A stretch of DNA of 36,868 bases, taken from contig JALNYV010000024.1 of the NCBI GenBank assembly GCA_023229785.1, positions 1 to 36,868 of the forward strand. The letters are read 5' to 3'. Below the pieces are notes generated by a model. It had not been told where the DNA came from, did no database searches, and worked only from the letters and a program-made list of their open reading frames with translations. Shown in pieces: positions 1 to 5,370 of this stretch. Within the stretch, counting starts at the first letter, position 1. Each line of letters begins with the position of its first letter. A program made the position numbers and the translations under genes. This stretch comes from Candidatus Dojkabacteria bacterium. Lineage in GTDB: Bacteria > Patescibacteria > Dojkabacteria > SC72.

Positions 1-135
1 GCAAATCCTCCTAAATTAGTAGTAACTTATACAGTAGTAACCTCAAACATAAAATCTTACAATACGAATTTATTAGCCAACATAAAATCCATAAATACGA
101 ATGTCATCGCCAATGTTAAAAGTTTAGACACAAAC
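1..135. repeat. Terminal direct repeat, left copy
   Basis: Bases 1-135 match 36734-36868 at 133 of 135 positions. The first 126 are identical, and the differences are at 127 (G against A) and 135 (C against A). Both copies lie in the same frame of the same tail gene. This shows that the contig closes on itself, either as a circular or permuted genome or through an assembly overlap. The two mismatches could be population variation or a tandem repeat at the gene's 3' end. Confidence 0.9.
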
Positions 136-147
136 ACAAATGTTTAA
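1..147 (+). CDS. C-terminal end of tail/receptor-binding-type protein (continues from 35828)
   Basis: Frame 1 is open from base 1 to a TAA at 145-147 and encodes the last 48 residues of the protein that starts at 35828. The joined product would be about 350 residues. The end of the protein carries a short asparagine/serine-rich repeat (NIKSYNTNLLA, NIKSINTNVIA, NVKSLDTNTNV) after a beta-rich domain. The frame and the 126-base identity with the right end make the join secure. The function is discussed under the right-hand part. Confidence 0.9.
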   Translation, partial: ANPPKLVVTYTVVTSNIKSYNTNLLANIKSINTNVIANVKSLDTNTNV

Positions 148-177
148 TTATCAACTAGGGGGGAATTATAAATAACA

Positions 178-543
178 ATGGACAAAATACTAGACTTCAT
201 CATAAATAACCCAGCATACGCAGTGATACTATCTCTATCAATAATTTTATTTGTGAGAGAGTTTGGCGTAAAAAATATCTTATCCATTATTCGTGGCTCT
301 CAGAAAAGAAAAAATATAGAAACTACAGATAATCACCTTGAGGTAATGAAAGAACTACACGAACAGAATAAAGTTCTTGCCGAACAAAATAGAGTATTCT
401 TAACCAATCACTCAATGCACGAAATACCTGATATACTTAAAAGTGTAGACAGAATAGAAGCCAAAGTAAATGATATTAGTAGACTACAAACATCACAAGG
501 GATAGATATAGCACGACTCAAGATGAAAGTCTTAGAAGAATAA
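178..543 (+). CDS. Membrane-anchored coiled-coil protein of the lysis region
   Basis: This 121-residue protein has one N-terminal hydrophobic segment (about residues 12-26), a basic patch (KKN..RGSQKRK) and then a long polar helical region. Residues 50-120 have heptad-like spacing (NKVLAEQNRVF, DRIEAKVNDISRLQ), suggesting a coiled coil. It sits directly upstream of the endolysin, 2 bases before its start, so a lysis role (holin accessory, spanin-like or XhlA-like) is plausible. I recognise no family, and the assignment rests on topology and context. A run of G's 13 bases before the ATG is the only ribosome-binding-like feature. Confidence 0.75.
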   Translation: MDKILDFIINNPAYAVILSLSIILFVREFGVKNILSIIRGSQKRKNIETTDNHLEVMKELHEQNKVLAEQNRVFLTNHSMHEIPDILKSVDRIEAKVNDISRLQTSQGIDIARLKMKVLEE

Positions 544-545
544 AT

Positions 546-1220
546 ATGAAACAACCATTCAAAGGATATTTTTATATAAGTCAGAAATTTGGAGAGAATA
601 AAAATCCAAGTTATGCAAAGCAAGGACTTAAAGGTCATCAAGGTATAGATTTCGCTATGCCAATAGGAACACCTATAATCTCGCCTGTAGATGGAACTGT
701 TGTGGCTATTTCTTTGGATATAGATAGAGGTGAGGGGGTGTCTGTTTTATCTGATACTATCTTTCAATGGAATGGACAAGATTGTCAGTTCTCTTGTGTT
801 CACTGGCATATGAAAGATAAATCAATTTCTCTAAAGATAGGTGGCAAAGTTAAAGTTGGCGATTTATTAGGACTTTCAGGAAACACAGGAAACTCTACTG
901 GTCCACATTTACATTTTAGTATACTTCCAGTAAAACCTGATGGTTCAAGATATGCACTAGCAGGAATGAATAATGGTTATAATGGTTGTGTAGACCCTAT
1001 ACCATATTTAGAGTTAGAACTTCCACCAATAGTAAAACCAATTCTTAGATTAGGAAGCAAAGGTGATGCAGTAAAAGAACTTCAAACCAAATTGGGTGGA
1101 CTTGTCGTAGATGGAAAGTTTGGCAAACTAACTAAAAAAGTAGTAGTTGCTTTTCAGTTAAATAATTTCTTATTTCCTGATGGAATTGTGGGAGCTAAGA
1201 CTTGGGCTAAGTTAAAGTAA
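546..1220 (+). CDS. Endolysin: M23 metallopeptidase with peptidoglycan-binding domain
   Basis: This 224-residue protein is a zinc endopeptidase that cuts peptide cross-links of the cell wall during lysis. The M23/LytM signature is visible: H31 and D35 (HQGID) for the first zinc-ligand motif and H121/H123 (PHLHF) for the second, with the usual GNTGNSTGPHLH context. From about residue 166 a PG_binding_1 domain follows (LRLGSKGDAVKELQTKLGG ... DGIVGAKTWAKL). There is no signal peptide, so release needs a holin. It lies between a TM protein and a holin-like peptide, as expected for a lysis cassette. No clear Shine-Dalgarno sequence precedes the ATG. Confidence 0.93.
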   Translation: MKQPFKGYFYISQKFGENKNPSYAKQGLKGHQGIDFAMPIGTPIISPVDGTVVAISLDIDRGEGVSVLSDTIFQWNGQDCQFSCVHWHMKDKSISLKIGGKVKVGDLLGLSGNTGNSTGPHLHFSILPVKPDGSRYALAGMNNGYNGCVDPIPYLELELPPIVKPILRLGSKGDAVKELQTKLGGLVVDGKFGKLTKKVVVAFQLNNFLFPDGIVGAKTWAKLK

Positions 1221-1221
1221 G

Positions 1222-1267
1222 TTTTCCACATGAATACATACCCAGAAAACGATATAAGTGGTAAAAT
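1222..1267 (+). promoter_or_regulatory. DnaA-box-like site with weak extended -10
   Basis: TTTTCCACA at 1222-1230 is followed 31 bases later by TGGTAAAAT (1259-1267), one base from the TGGTATAAT used elsewhere in this genome. No convincing -35 is visible. It would read into the holin-like gene at 1338. This is the weakest member of the box-plus-promoter series. Confidence 0.4.
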
Positions 1268-1337
1268 AGGAGATAGGTTATTGCATTTGTATGGGAACAT
1301 ACTTCCATTAACCTTTATTAAAAATAATAAATTAAAA

Positions 1338-1484
1338 ATGAAGATATTAAATTTTTTGAATGGTTATAAGACTTATATTATCGGTTTCTGTGGACTTGTT
1401 TATGGTATGTATACCCAGAATAGTGAAATCATAGTAACCTCTTTAGGTCTTTTAGGTTTACGCCAAGCCATCTCAAACCTGTAA
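1338..1484 (+). CDS. Holin-like small membrane protein
   Basis: A 48-residue protein starting MKILNFLNGYKTYIIG, with two hydrophobic stretches (about 10-23 and 31-42) and few charges. It resembles the small 'GYKTYI...LGLLGLR' phage membrane proteins often annotated as holins. I chose the ATG at 1338. The frame is open back to 1230, but the upstream 36 codons are hydrophilic, begin right on a regulatory site and do not fit the family. It lies between two cell-wall hydrolase genes. A holin role (forming lesions that release endolysin) is inferred from size, topology and position. Confidence 0.6.
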   Translation: MKILNFLNGYKTYIIGFCGLVYGMYTQNSEIIVTSLGLLGLRQAISNL

Positions 1485-1510
1485 GTTAAGTCCTCTAACG
1501 AGGCAACATT

Positions 1511-1918
1511 ATGTGGAAAATACTTATCACTTTTATAGTGGTATTGTTACTTGTAAGTTTAATACCTACGAAGTTGCATTACCAAGCAGTAGAAGCATCT
1601 AGTATGCCCTTAGAACAAGCAAAATTGCCCCCAATTAAAGAATATGCCCAGAGTGCAGTAATTGATACATTTGGTGGACATTGGAACGAATTTAACGATT
1701 TAATCAATAGAGAGAGTAAATGGAATCATTTAGCACAAAATCCTAATAGTTCTGCTTTTGGTTTAGGACAATTCTTAAATTCAACTTGGAAAAGTGTAGA
1801 TTGTGTAAAAACGAAAGACCCTTATAAGCAAATTGACTGCACAATAGCTTATATTCAGGATAGATATGATACTCCAAGCAAGGCATTGAAGTTTCATAAA
1901 GCAAACGGATACTATTAG
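1511..1918 (+). CDS. Membrane-anchored lytic transglycosylase (SLT-like)
   Basis: This 135-residue protein has an N-terminal hydrophobic anchor or signal (residues 3-18) and a compact lysozyme-like domain. Catalytic glutamate E68 sits in the INRESKW motif, followed by NPNSSAFGLGQF (83-88), the diagnostic transglycosylase signature. The C-terminal YIQDRYDTPSKALKFHKANGYY is typical of the family. It would cleave glycan strands, complementing the M23 endopeptidase. The N-terminal anchor suggests it is exported by the host, either for lysis or as a virion wall-penetration enzyme. The region before the ATG contains a small CCTC-TAAC-GAGG hairpin (1491-1502) that includes the only SD-like GAGG. Confidence 0.88.
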   Translation: MWKILITFIVVLLLVSLIPTKLHYQAVEASSMPLEQAKLPPIKEYAQSAVIDTFGGHWNEFNDLINRESKWNHLAQNPNSSAFGLGQFLNSTWKSVDCVKTKDPYKQIDCTIAYIQDRYDTPSKALKFHKANGYY

Positions 1919-1927
1919 TGGTATAAT
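1919..1927 (+). promoter_or_regulatory. Extended -10 promoter (TGGTATAAT)
   Basis: TGGTATAAT sits just past the transglycosylase stop codon. There is no good -35 at 16-18 bases. The predicted +1 is at 1934, the first base of a hairpin-rich stretch that ends in a terminator at 2023. The same nonamer occurs at 2066, 3426, 4682, 22851 and 29780, which supports it as a real element. Confidence 0.55.
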
Positions 1928-1933
1928 TAGTTA

Positions 1934-2023
1934 GTGAGAGTTCGACATCTCACCAAAAGCTATACACACACTCTTAACTCAATAAAAGGTATCAGCTTTA
2001 AACACTCCGAAAGGGGTGTTTTT
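1934..2023 (+). ncRNA. Candidate structured small RNA (three hairpins)
   Basis: From the predicted +1 (1934) the RNA would fold into three hairpins. GTGAGA 1934-1939 pairs with TCTCAC 1948-1953. AAAGCT-ATAC (1956-1965) pairs with GTAT-AGCTTT (1989-1999) with a single bulged C. The third is the terminator stem at 2000-2021. Alternatively, GTG at 1934 opens a frame running into the next gene, which would be a leaderless start, but that frame crosses the terminator. No known RNA family is recognised. Confidence 0.5.
2000..2023 (+). terminator. Rho-independent terminator after the lysis cassette
   Basis: AAACACTCC (2000-2008), a GAAA loop, then GGGGTGTTT (2013-2021) form a 9-bp stem with one G-U pair, followed by a T run. 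It closes the late transcription unit (virion plus lysis genes) on the circular map. Confidence 0.85.
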
Positions 2024-2034
2024 AGTTATAAAAG

Positions 2035-2074
2035 TTTTCCACAGGTTGTGAATATACTTGCAAAGTGGTATAAT
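2035..2074 (+). promoter_or_regulatory. DnaA-box-like site plus promoter
   Basis: TTTTCCACA (2035-2043), then TTGTGA (-35, 2046-2051), a 17-base spacer, and TATAAT (2069-2074) preceded by TGG. The predicted +1 is 2081, where an in-frame GTG begins. The box ends two bases before the -35, an activator-like position. Confidence 0.8.
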
Positions 2075-2080
2075 ATGCGT

Positions 2081-2248
2081 GTGAAAAAAGAGTTGATAAA
2101 ACTTCTTAAAGAATATATCTCATTACTCGAAAGAGTAAACATGGAACAAAGCAAGGCACTCTATTTTTTTGGACATAAATCAAATCAAAAAGACATTGAT
2201 GAAGGATTAGTATTAAGAGAGCAAATACGCTTACTTGAAACAGAATGA
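2081..2248 (+). CDS. Small helical protein, leaderless start likely
   Basis: A 55-residue product (KKELIKLLKEYISLLERV...) that is charged and helical, with no recognised domain. The frame is open back to 1934, but that stretch crosses a terminator and a promoter. The start is therefore GTG 2081, exactly at the predicted +1, or ATG 2075, which would lie upstream of +1. Its stop overlaps the next ATG (ATGA at 2245), so the two genes are translationally coupled. Function unknown. Confidence 0.6.
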   Translation: MKKELIKLLKEYISLLERVNMEQSKALYFFGHKSNQKDIDEGLVLREQIRLLETE

Positions 2249-2523
2249 AAATTCCTGACCAACTAAAAATAGGAGGTCATATAGTAAAAGTAGAACTCAT
2301 TGATTTAGGAGAATCTCTTGATGGTGAATTTGATAGTCAAAAAAATAGAATAGCATTAAACTCAAAACTGCCCCCATCACAAATGGAGGCATCTTTGTTA
2401 CACGAGATACTCCACGCTTGTAATGCAGGTTTTTCTGGTGATGATAGTGTCATTCATGTCTTAATGGAATCAATCTCTCAACAACTTTATCAAGTTTTAA
2501 AAGATAATGATTTATTAAAATGA
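2245..2523 (+). CDS. HExxH metallopeptidase-like protein
   Basis: A 92-residue protein with a clear zinc-binding helix LLHEILHA (H53, E54, H57), preceded by a short beta region (LKIGGHIVKVELID). This pattern is seen in small phage proteins related to the ImmA/IrrE and SprT-like metallopeptidases. The third zinc ligand is not obvious; E75 or H67 are candidates. The substrate is unknown; cleavage of a host repressor or protein turnover is only a guess. It is coupled by ATGA overlaps to the gene before and the exonuclease after it. Confidence 0.75.
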   Translation: MKIPDQLKIGGHIVKVELIDLGESLDGEFDSQKNRIALNSKLPPSQMEASLLHEILHACNAGFSGDDSVIHVLMESISQQLYQVLKDNDLLK

Positions 2524-3323
2524 GACACGAAACACTTCTTGATAAACCTGTCCTATTTAAAGACCCAAACTATCAGAAGAAAGTTTTACTTATAGATATT
2601 GAGAACCTCGCTCATCTTATTTGGGCTTGGGATACTTACGAAACTAACGCAATAGAAATAGAACGAGCAGGACATTTACTTTCAATGGCTTATAAGTGGC
2701 TTGGAGAAAAACATACATATTGTATTGCTCAATGCGACTATAAAGGATACAAACCAAAATCAGCAGATGATAGTAAACTTTGTAATGATATTTGGAAACT
2801 TTTAGATAGTGCAGATGTAATCATTGGACACAATGCACAAAATTTCGACATAAAAAAAATCAATTATCGTTTTATGATAAATGGTTTGACTCCTACTTCA
2901 CAATATAAAGTAGTAGACACTTTAACTTCACTTCGTAGAGTTGCAAAAGCACCATCAGCAAAACTTGATATGCTTGGTAAAGATTTTCACTTAGGAAGAA
3001 AGATAGAACATGAAGGGTGGGAACTTTGGAAGAAATGTTATCTTGGAGATATGGATGCTTGGCGTAAAATGAAAAAATATAACATTCAAGATGTAATTCT
3101 TTTAGAAAAATGGTATTTGAAACTTCGCCCTTGGATAACAACTCATCCTAATATGAATTTAATTATCGGTGGAATTTATCATTGTCCTCGTTGTGGTAGT
3201 GAACATACACAAAAGAGAGGTTTTAATTATACAAAGACTTGTGCTTATCAAGCATATAGCTGTAATAATTGTGGTGCAAGAAGTCAAGGAGAAATTATAC
3301 AAAAAAATCATCCATTAAAGTAA
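2520..3323 (+). CDS. DnaQ/RNase T-type 3'-5' exonuclease with zinc ribbon
   Basis: This 267-residue protein has an N-terminal DEDD exonuclease fold. Exo I is LLIDIEN (D26, E28), Exo II is GHNAQNFDIKKINYRF (D110), and Exo III is KYNIQDVILLEKWY (Y187, D191), which makes it DEDDy type. The C-terminal zinc ribbon has C222/C225 and C248/C251. It probably degrades or trims single-stranded DNA ends in replication or recombination, using two metal ions. With no phage DNA polymerase in the genome, it is likely a stand-alone nuclease working with host replication. It begins by ATGA overlap with the metallopeptidase gene. Confidence 0.88.
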   Translation: MRHETLLDKPVLFKDPNYQKKVLLIDIENLAHLIWAWDTYETNAIEIERAGHLLSMAYKWLGEKHTYCIAQCDYKGYKPKSADDSKLCNDIWKLLDSADVIIGHNAQNFDIKKINYRFMINGLTPTSQYKVVDTLTSLRRVAKAPSAKLDMLGKDFHLGRKIEHEGWELWKKCYLGDMDAWRKMKKYNIQDVILLEKWYLKLRPWITTHPNMNLIIGGIYHCPRCGSEHTQKRGFNYTKTCAYQAYSCNNCGARSQGEIIQKNHPLK

Positions 3324-3385
3324 CGACTCTCTGGTTTGTATGAATTGATACTGGGGACATCGTTAAAAGTTTCGAACAAAAGAGA

Positions 3386-3434
3386 TTGTCCACATAATAA
3401 ACGGAAACCTCTTTCTGTTTTTAGGTGGTATAAT
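3386..3434 (+). promoter_or_regulatory. Extended -10 promoter, with a variant DnaA-like box upstream
   Basis: TTGTCCACA (3386-3394) is one base off the TT(A/T)TCCACA motif. TGGTATAAT lies at 3426-3434. A terminator occupies the space between them, so the -35 region is poor and this promoter relies on the extended -10. It drives the HNH-like gene at 3468. Confidence 0.6.
3399..3422 (+). terminator. Rho-independent terminator after the exonuclease operon
   Basis: AAACGGAAA (3399-3407), loop CCTC, TTTCTGTTT (3412-3420), then TT: a 9-bp stem with one G-U pair. It ends the 2081-3323 operon just before the next promoter. Confidence 0.75.
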
Positions 3435-3467
3435 TATAGTGTAGTTGTACTTTGACAAAGGAGAAAT

Positions 3468-3770
3468 ATGATTGACCGTCATCACTTGGTAAGTAAGAAG
3501 AGACTTAAACAAGGCGAGAAAAAGATGCCCAACAACTTCATTCACCTTCATAGGGAGAAACACATCTCGTGGCACAAGATTTTCTGCCACAAAACTTTGG
3601 GAGAGATAATTCTTCTCCTCCAAAGGGTTGCACTCGGTGAAGTTCAGCTTACACACCATTTCCTACATCGGGAGTGGCACATACTTTTCGGTAACAAGAG
3701 CATTATAGAAGCAACTCAGCTTCTGATGCGAGTTTACCGAATCAAATCAGTGAGGTATCACAAATGTTAA
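3468..3770 (+). CDS. HNH-like small protein (WH-x-x-F type)
   Basis: A 100-residue protein with a condensed HNH-like layout: DRHHLVSKKR near the N-terminus, N23, then HLHREKHISWHKIF and a C-terminal helical part (GEIILLLQRV) with WHILFGNKSIIEATQLL. This resembles short HNH-type proteins seen in candidate-phylum genomes, but catalysis is not certain. One of the genome's few good Shine-Dalgarno sequences (AAAGGAG) stands 7 bases before the ATG. Codon use (more TTC, AAG and GGC-type codons) differs from the AT-rich neighbours, hinting at transfer. Its stop overlaps the ATG (3764) of the interrupted zinc-ribbon gene. Confidence 0.75.
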   Translation: MIDRHHLVSKKRLKQGEKKMPNNFIHLHREKHISWHKIFCHKTLGEIILLLQRVALGEVQLTHHFLHREWHILFGNKSIIEATQLLMRVYRIKSVRYHKC

Positions 3771-3808
3771 TTTTCTGCTCGTGGGTTGCACATTTGATTT
3801 GCATATGA
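3764..3808 (+). pseudogene. 5' fragment of a zinc-ribbon gene, cut off by an HNH insertion
   Basis: ATG 3764 overlaps the stop of the preceding gene and encodes M-L-I-F-C-S-W, then reads into foreign sequence and stops at TGA 3806-3808. Codons 2-7 recur at 4345-4362, where the frame continues C-K-K-Q-V-G-V-K-E-P and into the 4393 frame. Joined, the two pieces give a sensible 83-residue zinc-ribbon protein (FCSWCKK ... THGICESC). The 5' piece is therefore the stranded start of that gene. Confidence 0.7.
3767..3784. repeat. 18-bp direct repeat, left copy, flanking the HNH gene
   Basis: TTAATTTTCTGCTCGTGG is identical to 4345-4362. The two copies bracket the promoter and coding region of the HNH gene at 3821. 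They encode the same six codons of the interrupted gene, so the insert is about 560 bp plus an 18-bp duplication. Confidence 0.9.
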
Positions 3809-3814
3809 TATACT
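3786..3814 (+). promoter_or_regulatory. Promoter for the inserted HNH gene, leaderless
   Basis: TTGCAC (3786-3791), a 17-base spacer, then TATACT (3809-3814) preceded by TGA (extended -10). The predicted +1 is 3821, which is the A of the HNH ATG. The promoter lies inside the inserted segment. Confidence 0.75.
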
Positions 3815-3820
3815 TATCTA

Positions 3821-4348
3821 ATGAAAAAAACAAAACACTCAAAAGGATATGTATTGATTTACAAACCAGAACACCCACGAGCAACCTGTCAGGGTTATGT
3901 TCCAGAACATCGTTTGGTAATGGAAAAGCATATTGGTCGGTTGGTTAATACAACAACCGAAGAGGTGCATCACATTGATGAAGATGTTACAAACAACAAG
4001 TTATCTAATTTACAACTTGTAACTCGGAGGGAGCATCGCAGAATACACGCTGGGTGGTGGAAAGTTGGAGATACTTGGTGGAAAAAGTGCAACACTTGTA
4101 AAAGAGAATTAGTTGTAGAAGGAAATTTCCACATAAGACACTCTCCTGCATCACATAACGAATGTGTATCTGAATGTAAGGACTGTTTAAATAGAAAGGG
4201 TCGTGAAAAACCTAGACTATCTATTCAATGTCCTGATTGTAGAGAAGTAAGGTTGGTTAAACTTAACTCTAGTAGACCAGCAGAGAGATGTCGCAAGTGT
4301 GCGGCTATCAAAGACTGGAAAACTAGAAGGAGGATACGACAATTTTAA
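3821..4348 (+). CDS. HNH homing-type endonuclease with zinc-ribbon tail
   Basis: A 175-residue protein. The HNH_3-like core is at residues 24-80: GYVPEHRLVMEKHIGR, then HH at 50-51, N59 and N63, and REHRRIH (H72, H76). Three later CxxC pairs (NTCKRE, SECKDC, CPDCRE, CRKCAA) form one or two zinc ribbons that probably bind DNA. It should make a site-specific cut that drives its own spread. It sits between direct repeats inside another gene, as expected for a mobile endonuclease. Its own promoter gives an apparently leaderless mRNA. Its stop codon overlaps the right-hand repeat. Confidence 0.88.
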   Translation: MKKTKHSKGYVLIYKPEHPRATCQGYVPEHRLVMEKHIGRLVNTTTEEVHHIDEDVTNNKLSNLQLVTRREHRRIHAGWWKVGDTWWKKCNTCKRELVVEGNFHIRHSPASHNECVSECKDCLNRKGREKPRLSIQCPDCREVRLVKLNSSRPAERCRKCAAIKDWKTRRRIRQF

Positions 4349-4362
4349 TTTTCTGCTCGTGG
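4345..4362. repeat. 18-bp direct repeat, right copy
   Basis: Identical to 3767-3784. It overlaps the HNH stop codon (TAA 4346-4348) and restores the frame of the interrupted zinc-ribbon gene. Confidence 0.9.
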
Positions 4363-4392
4363 TGCAAAAAGCAAGTTGGTGTAAAAGAGCCG

Positions 4393-4593
4393 ATGCACGA
4401 CCACAGCGTTACTCACGGAATCTGCGAATCTTGCCTCCTGAAGTTCAAGGAGGAAATCCAAGAGTCGCATCCCGAAGTCGCTGACGAGGATGAGCAACCT
4501 GCTATCATCTTCAAGTGCGGATGTATGTATGGAGGGGGAACGAGAACACTCCCTCCCCACTTCATCAAGCTCTGCTGGAAGCACGGTGGCTAG
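4393..4593 (+). CDS. Interrupted zinc-ribbon protein, C-terminal portion
   Basis: A 66-residue product from ATG 4393 (HDHSVTHGICESCLLKFKEE...). The frame is open upstream through the right repeat, where I-F-C-S-W-C-K-K supplies the first CxxC and THGICESC the second. With the codons at 3764-3784 the intact gene would have had 83 codons. After the HNH insertion no ATG precedes the first CxxC, so the current product either lacks half its zinc site or uses a non-standard start such as ATT 4348. This segment is visibly richer in G and C than its surroundings, suggesting a different origin from the AT-rich phage genes. Confidence 0.65.
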   Translation: MHDHSVTHGICESCLLKFKEEIQESHPEVADEDEQPAIIFKCGCMYGGGTRTLPPHFIKLCWKHGG

Positions 4594-4634
4594 TAGGAAG
4601 CAGTTTTGGGGGTTCTGCTCTATCAAAAATCCCC

Positions 4635-4676
4635 GCTATCACTACCTCGTAATTGGGGTAGTTTGTTTGTGATAGC
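4635..4676 (+). terminator. Terminator with nested outer stem
   Basis: ACTACCTC (4641-4648), loop GTAATT, GGGGTAGT (4655-4662), then TTGTTT forms a terminator-like hairpin. An outer arm pair, GCTATCAC (4635-4642) with GTGATAGC (4669-4676), encloses it and shares two bases with it. It lies between the interrupted gene and the next promoter. Confidence 0.65.
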
Positions 4677-4681
4677 ATATA

Positions 4682-4690
4682 TGGTATAAT
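4682..4690 (+). promoter_or_regulatory. Extended -10 promoter, leaderless
   Basis: TGGTATAAT ends at 4690, so the predicted +1 (4697) is the A of the next ATG. No strong -35 is visible because the terminator occupies that region. Confidence 0.65.
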
Positions 4691-4696
4691 ACAAAT

Positions 4697-4981
4697 ATGA
4701 AAAAGCTCAATGAATATCGTTTCAAAAACAAAAAAGCATTTATCGTATATTTTTTAGACAAGAAAGATAAGAAAAAAATGGGTTTTCCTGAATGCGATGA
4801 TATTTATTTAACTTCTGAAGAGAAGGGCGAACTTGGAAATGGTTATGGCATAAGACCAGATGAAGCACTAATGTTGGCAAAAATGTTGATTGATGCTGTA
4901 TACAAACTTACTGATTCCTATGGAGTAAAATTACTAAAAAAGGGTTATTACGGTTACAAAGAATTTCATAAACACAAGTGA
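4697..4981 (+). CDS. Hypothetical protein, leaderless mRNA likely
   Basis: A 94-residue soluble, lysine- and tyrosine-rich protein (MKKLNEYRFKNKKAFIVYFL...). A beta-like N-terminal part (KKAFIVYFLDKKDKKK) is followed by a helical segment (PDEALMLAKMLIDAVYKLTD) and a basic tail. No known family is recognised. It stands alone between two promoters. The ATG coincides with the predicted transcription start, and there is no Shine-Dalgarno sequence. Confidence 0.75.
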   Translation: MKKLNEYRFKNKKAFIVYFLDKKDKKKMGFPECDDIYLTSEEKGELGNGYGIRPDEALMLAKMLIDAVYKLTDSYGVKLLKKGYYGYKEFHKHK

Positions 4982-4997
4982 ATATGGTATCAAGAAG

Positions 4998-5041
4998 TTT
5001 TCCACAGGGTAAGTTGCATTTACTTTTAGAAGGAATATAAT
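4998..5041 (+). promoter_or_regulatory. DnaA-box-like site plus promoter for structured RNA
   Basis: TTTTCCACA (4998-5006), TTGCAT (5014-5019), a 16-base spacer, then TATAAT (5036-5041). The predicted +1 is 5048. The box ends seven bases before the -35. Confidence 0.8.
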
Positions 5042-5047
5042 ATGTGT

Positions 5048-5158
5048 ATGTTGAGAGAAAGAGAAACAATTAAATATACAAATGCGAAAGTGTATTTAGC
5101 TGTTTCTCTCAACAAGAAAACAGAAAGTCCTTGCTTGTAACAAAGTCGGGGCTTTTTG
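5048..5158 (+). ncRNA. Candidate structured small RNA with 12-bp and 9-bp stems and terminator
   Basis: A perfect 12-bp stem pairs 5049-5060 (TGTTGAGAGAAA) with 5103-5114. Inside it, TAAATATAC (5071-5079) pairs with GTGTATTTA (5090-5098) with one G-U pair. A terminator stem follows: AAAGTCC 5124-5130 with GGGCTTT 5149-5155, then T's. It has its own promoter. A 30-codon frame starts at ATG 5048 (the predicted +1) and ends at 5140, so a leaderless peptide cannot be excluded, although that peptide shows no recognisable feature. Confidence 0.65.
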
Positions 5159-5239
5159 CTTTCTATATTCGCCCAGCTCTTTATATCAGAGACCTTAGGA
5201 ATTAAAATGTAAGGGGAAGATATACAATCGACACAATAA

Positions 5240-5320
5240 CGCCATAGGTAAGATTAGTTCTTCACATAGTAATAGATAAATAAGAAGTTCATCGGGATTT
5301 GGTTAGACTTACCTATGGTG
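5240..5320. repeat. Long inverted repeat / hairpin region
   Basis: CCATAGGTAAG (5242-5252) is the exact reverse complement of 5308-5318, extended to 13 pairs by 5240-5241 with 5319-5320 (one G-U). The 55-base loop holds a minor TTCTT/AAGAA pairing (5258-5262, 5282-5286). No gene is visible from 5159 to 5370. The arms could form an RNA hairpin or be a two-sided protein-binding site. No promoter is evident immediately before it. Confidence 0.7.
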
Positions 5321-5370
5321 AATTGGAGAGATTGGGAGTTGGGTTTATGTAGCCACAATAGTAGACACAA

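Noticed and set aside
1230..1337. Upstream extension of the holin-like frame to ATG 1230
   Set aside because: The 36 extra codons are hydrophilic, begin on a promoter-associated box and are not typical of the family; ATG 1338 gives the expected size.
1934..1953. tRNA-like T-arm (GTGAGA-GTTCGACA-TCTCAC followed by CC)
   Set aside because: No acceptor, D or anticodon arms can be drawn around it, and it lies at the start of the hairpin-terminator unit.
3785..4344. Group I intron carrying the HNH gene
   Set aside because: The HNH frame and its promoter fill almost the entire insert, leaving no room for a ribozyme, and the direct repeat fits duplication better than splicing.
4299..4484. 61-codon + frame across the HNH 3' end
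   Set aside because: It is a shadow of the HNH gene and of the interrupted zinc-ribbon frame, which has the recognisable CxxC motifs.
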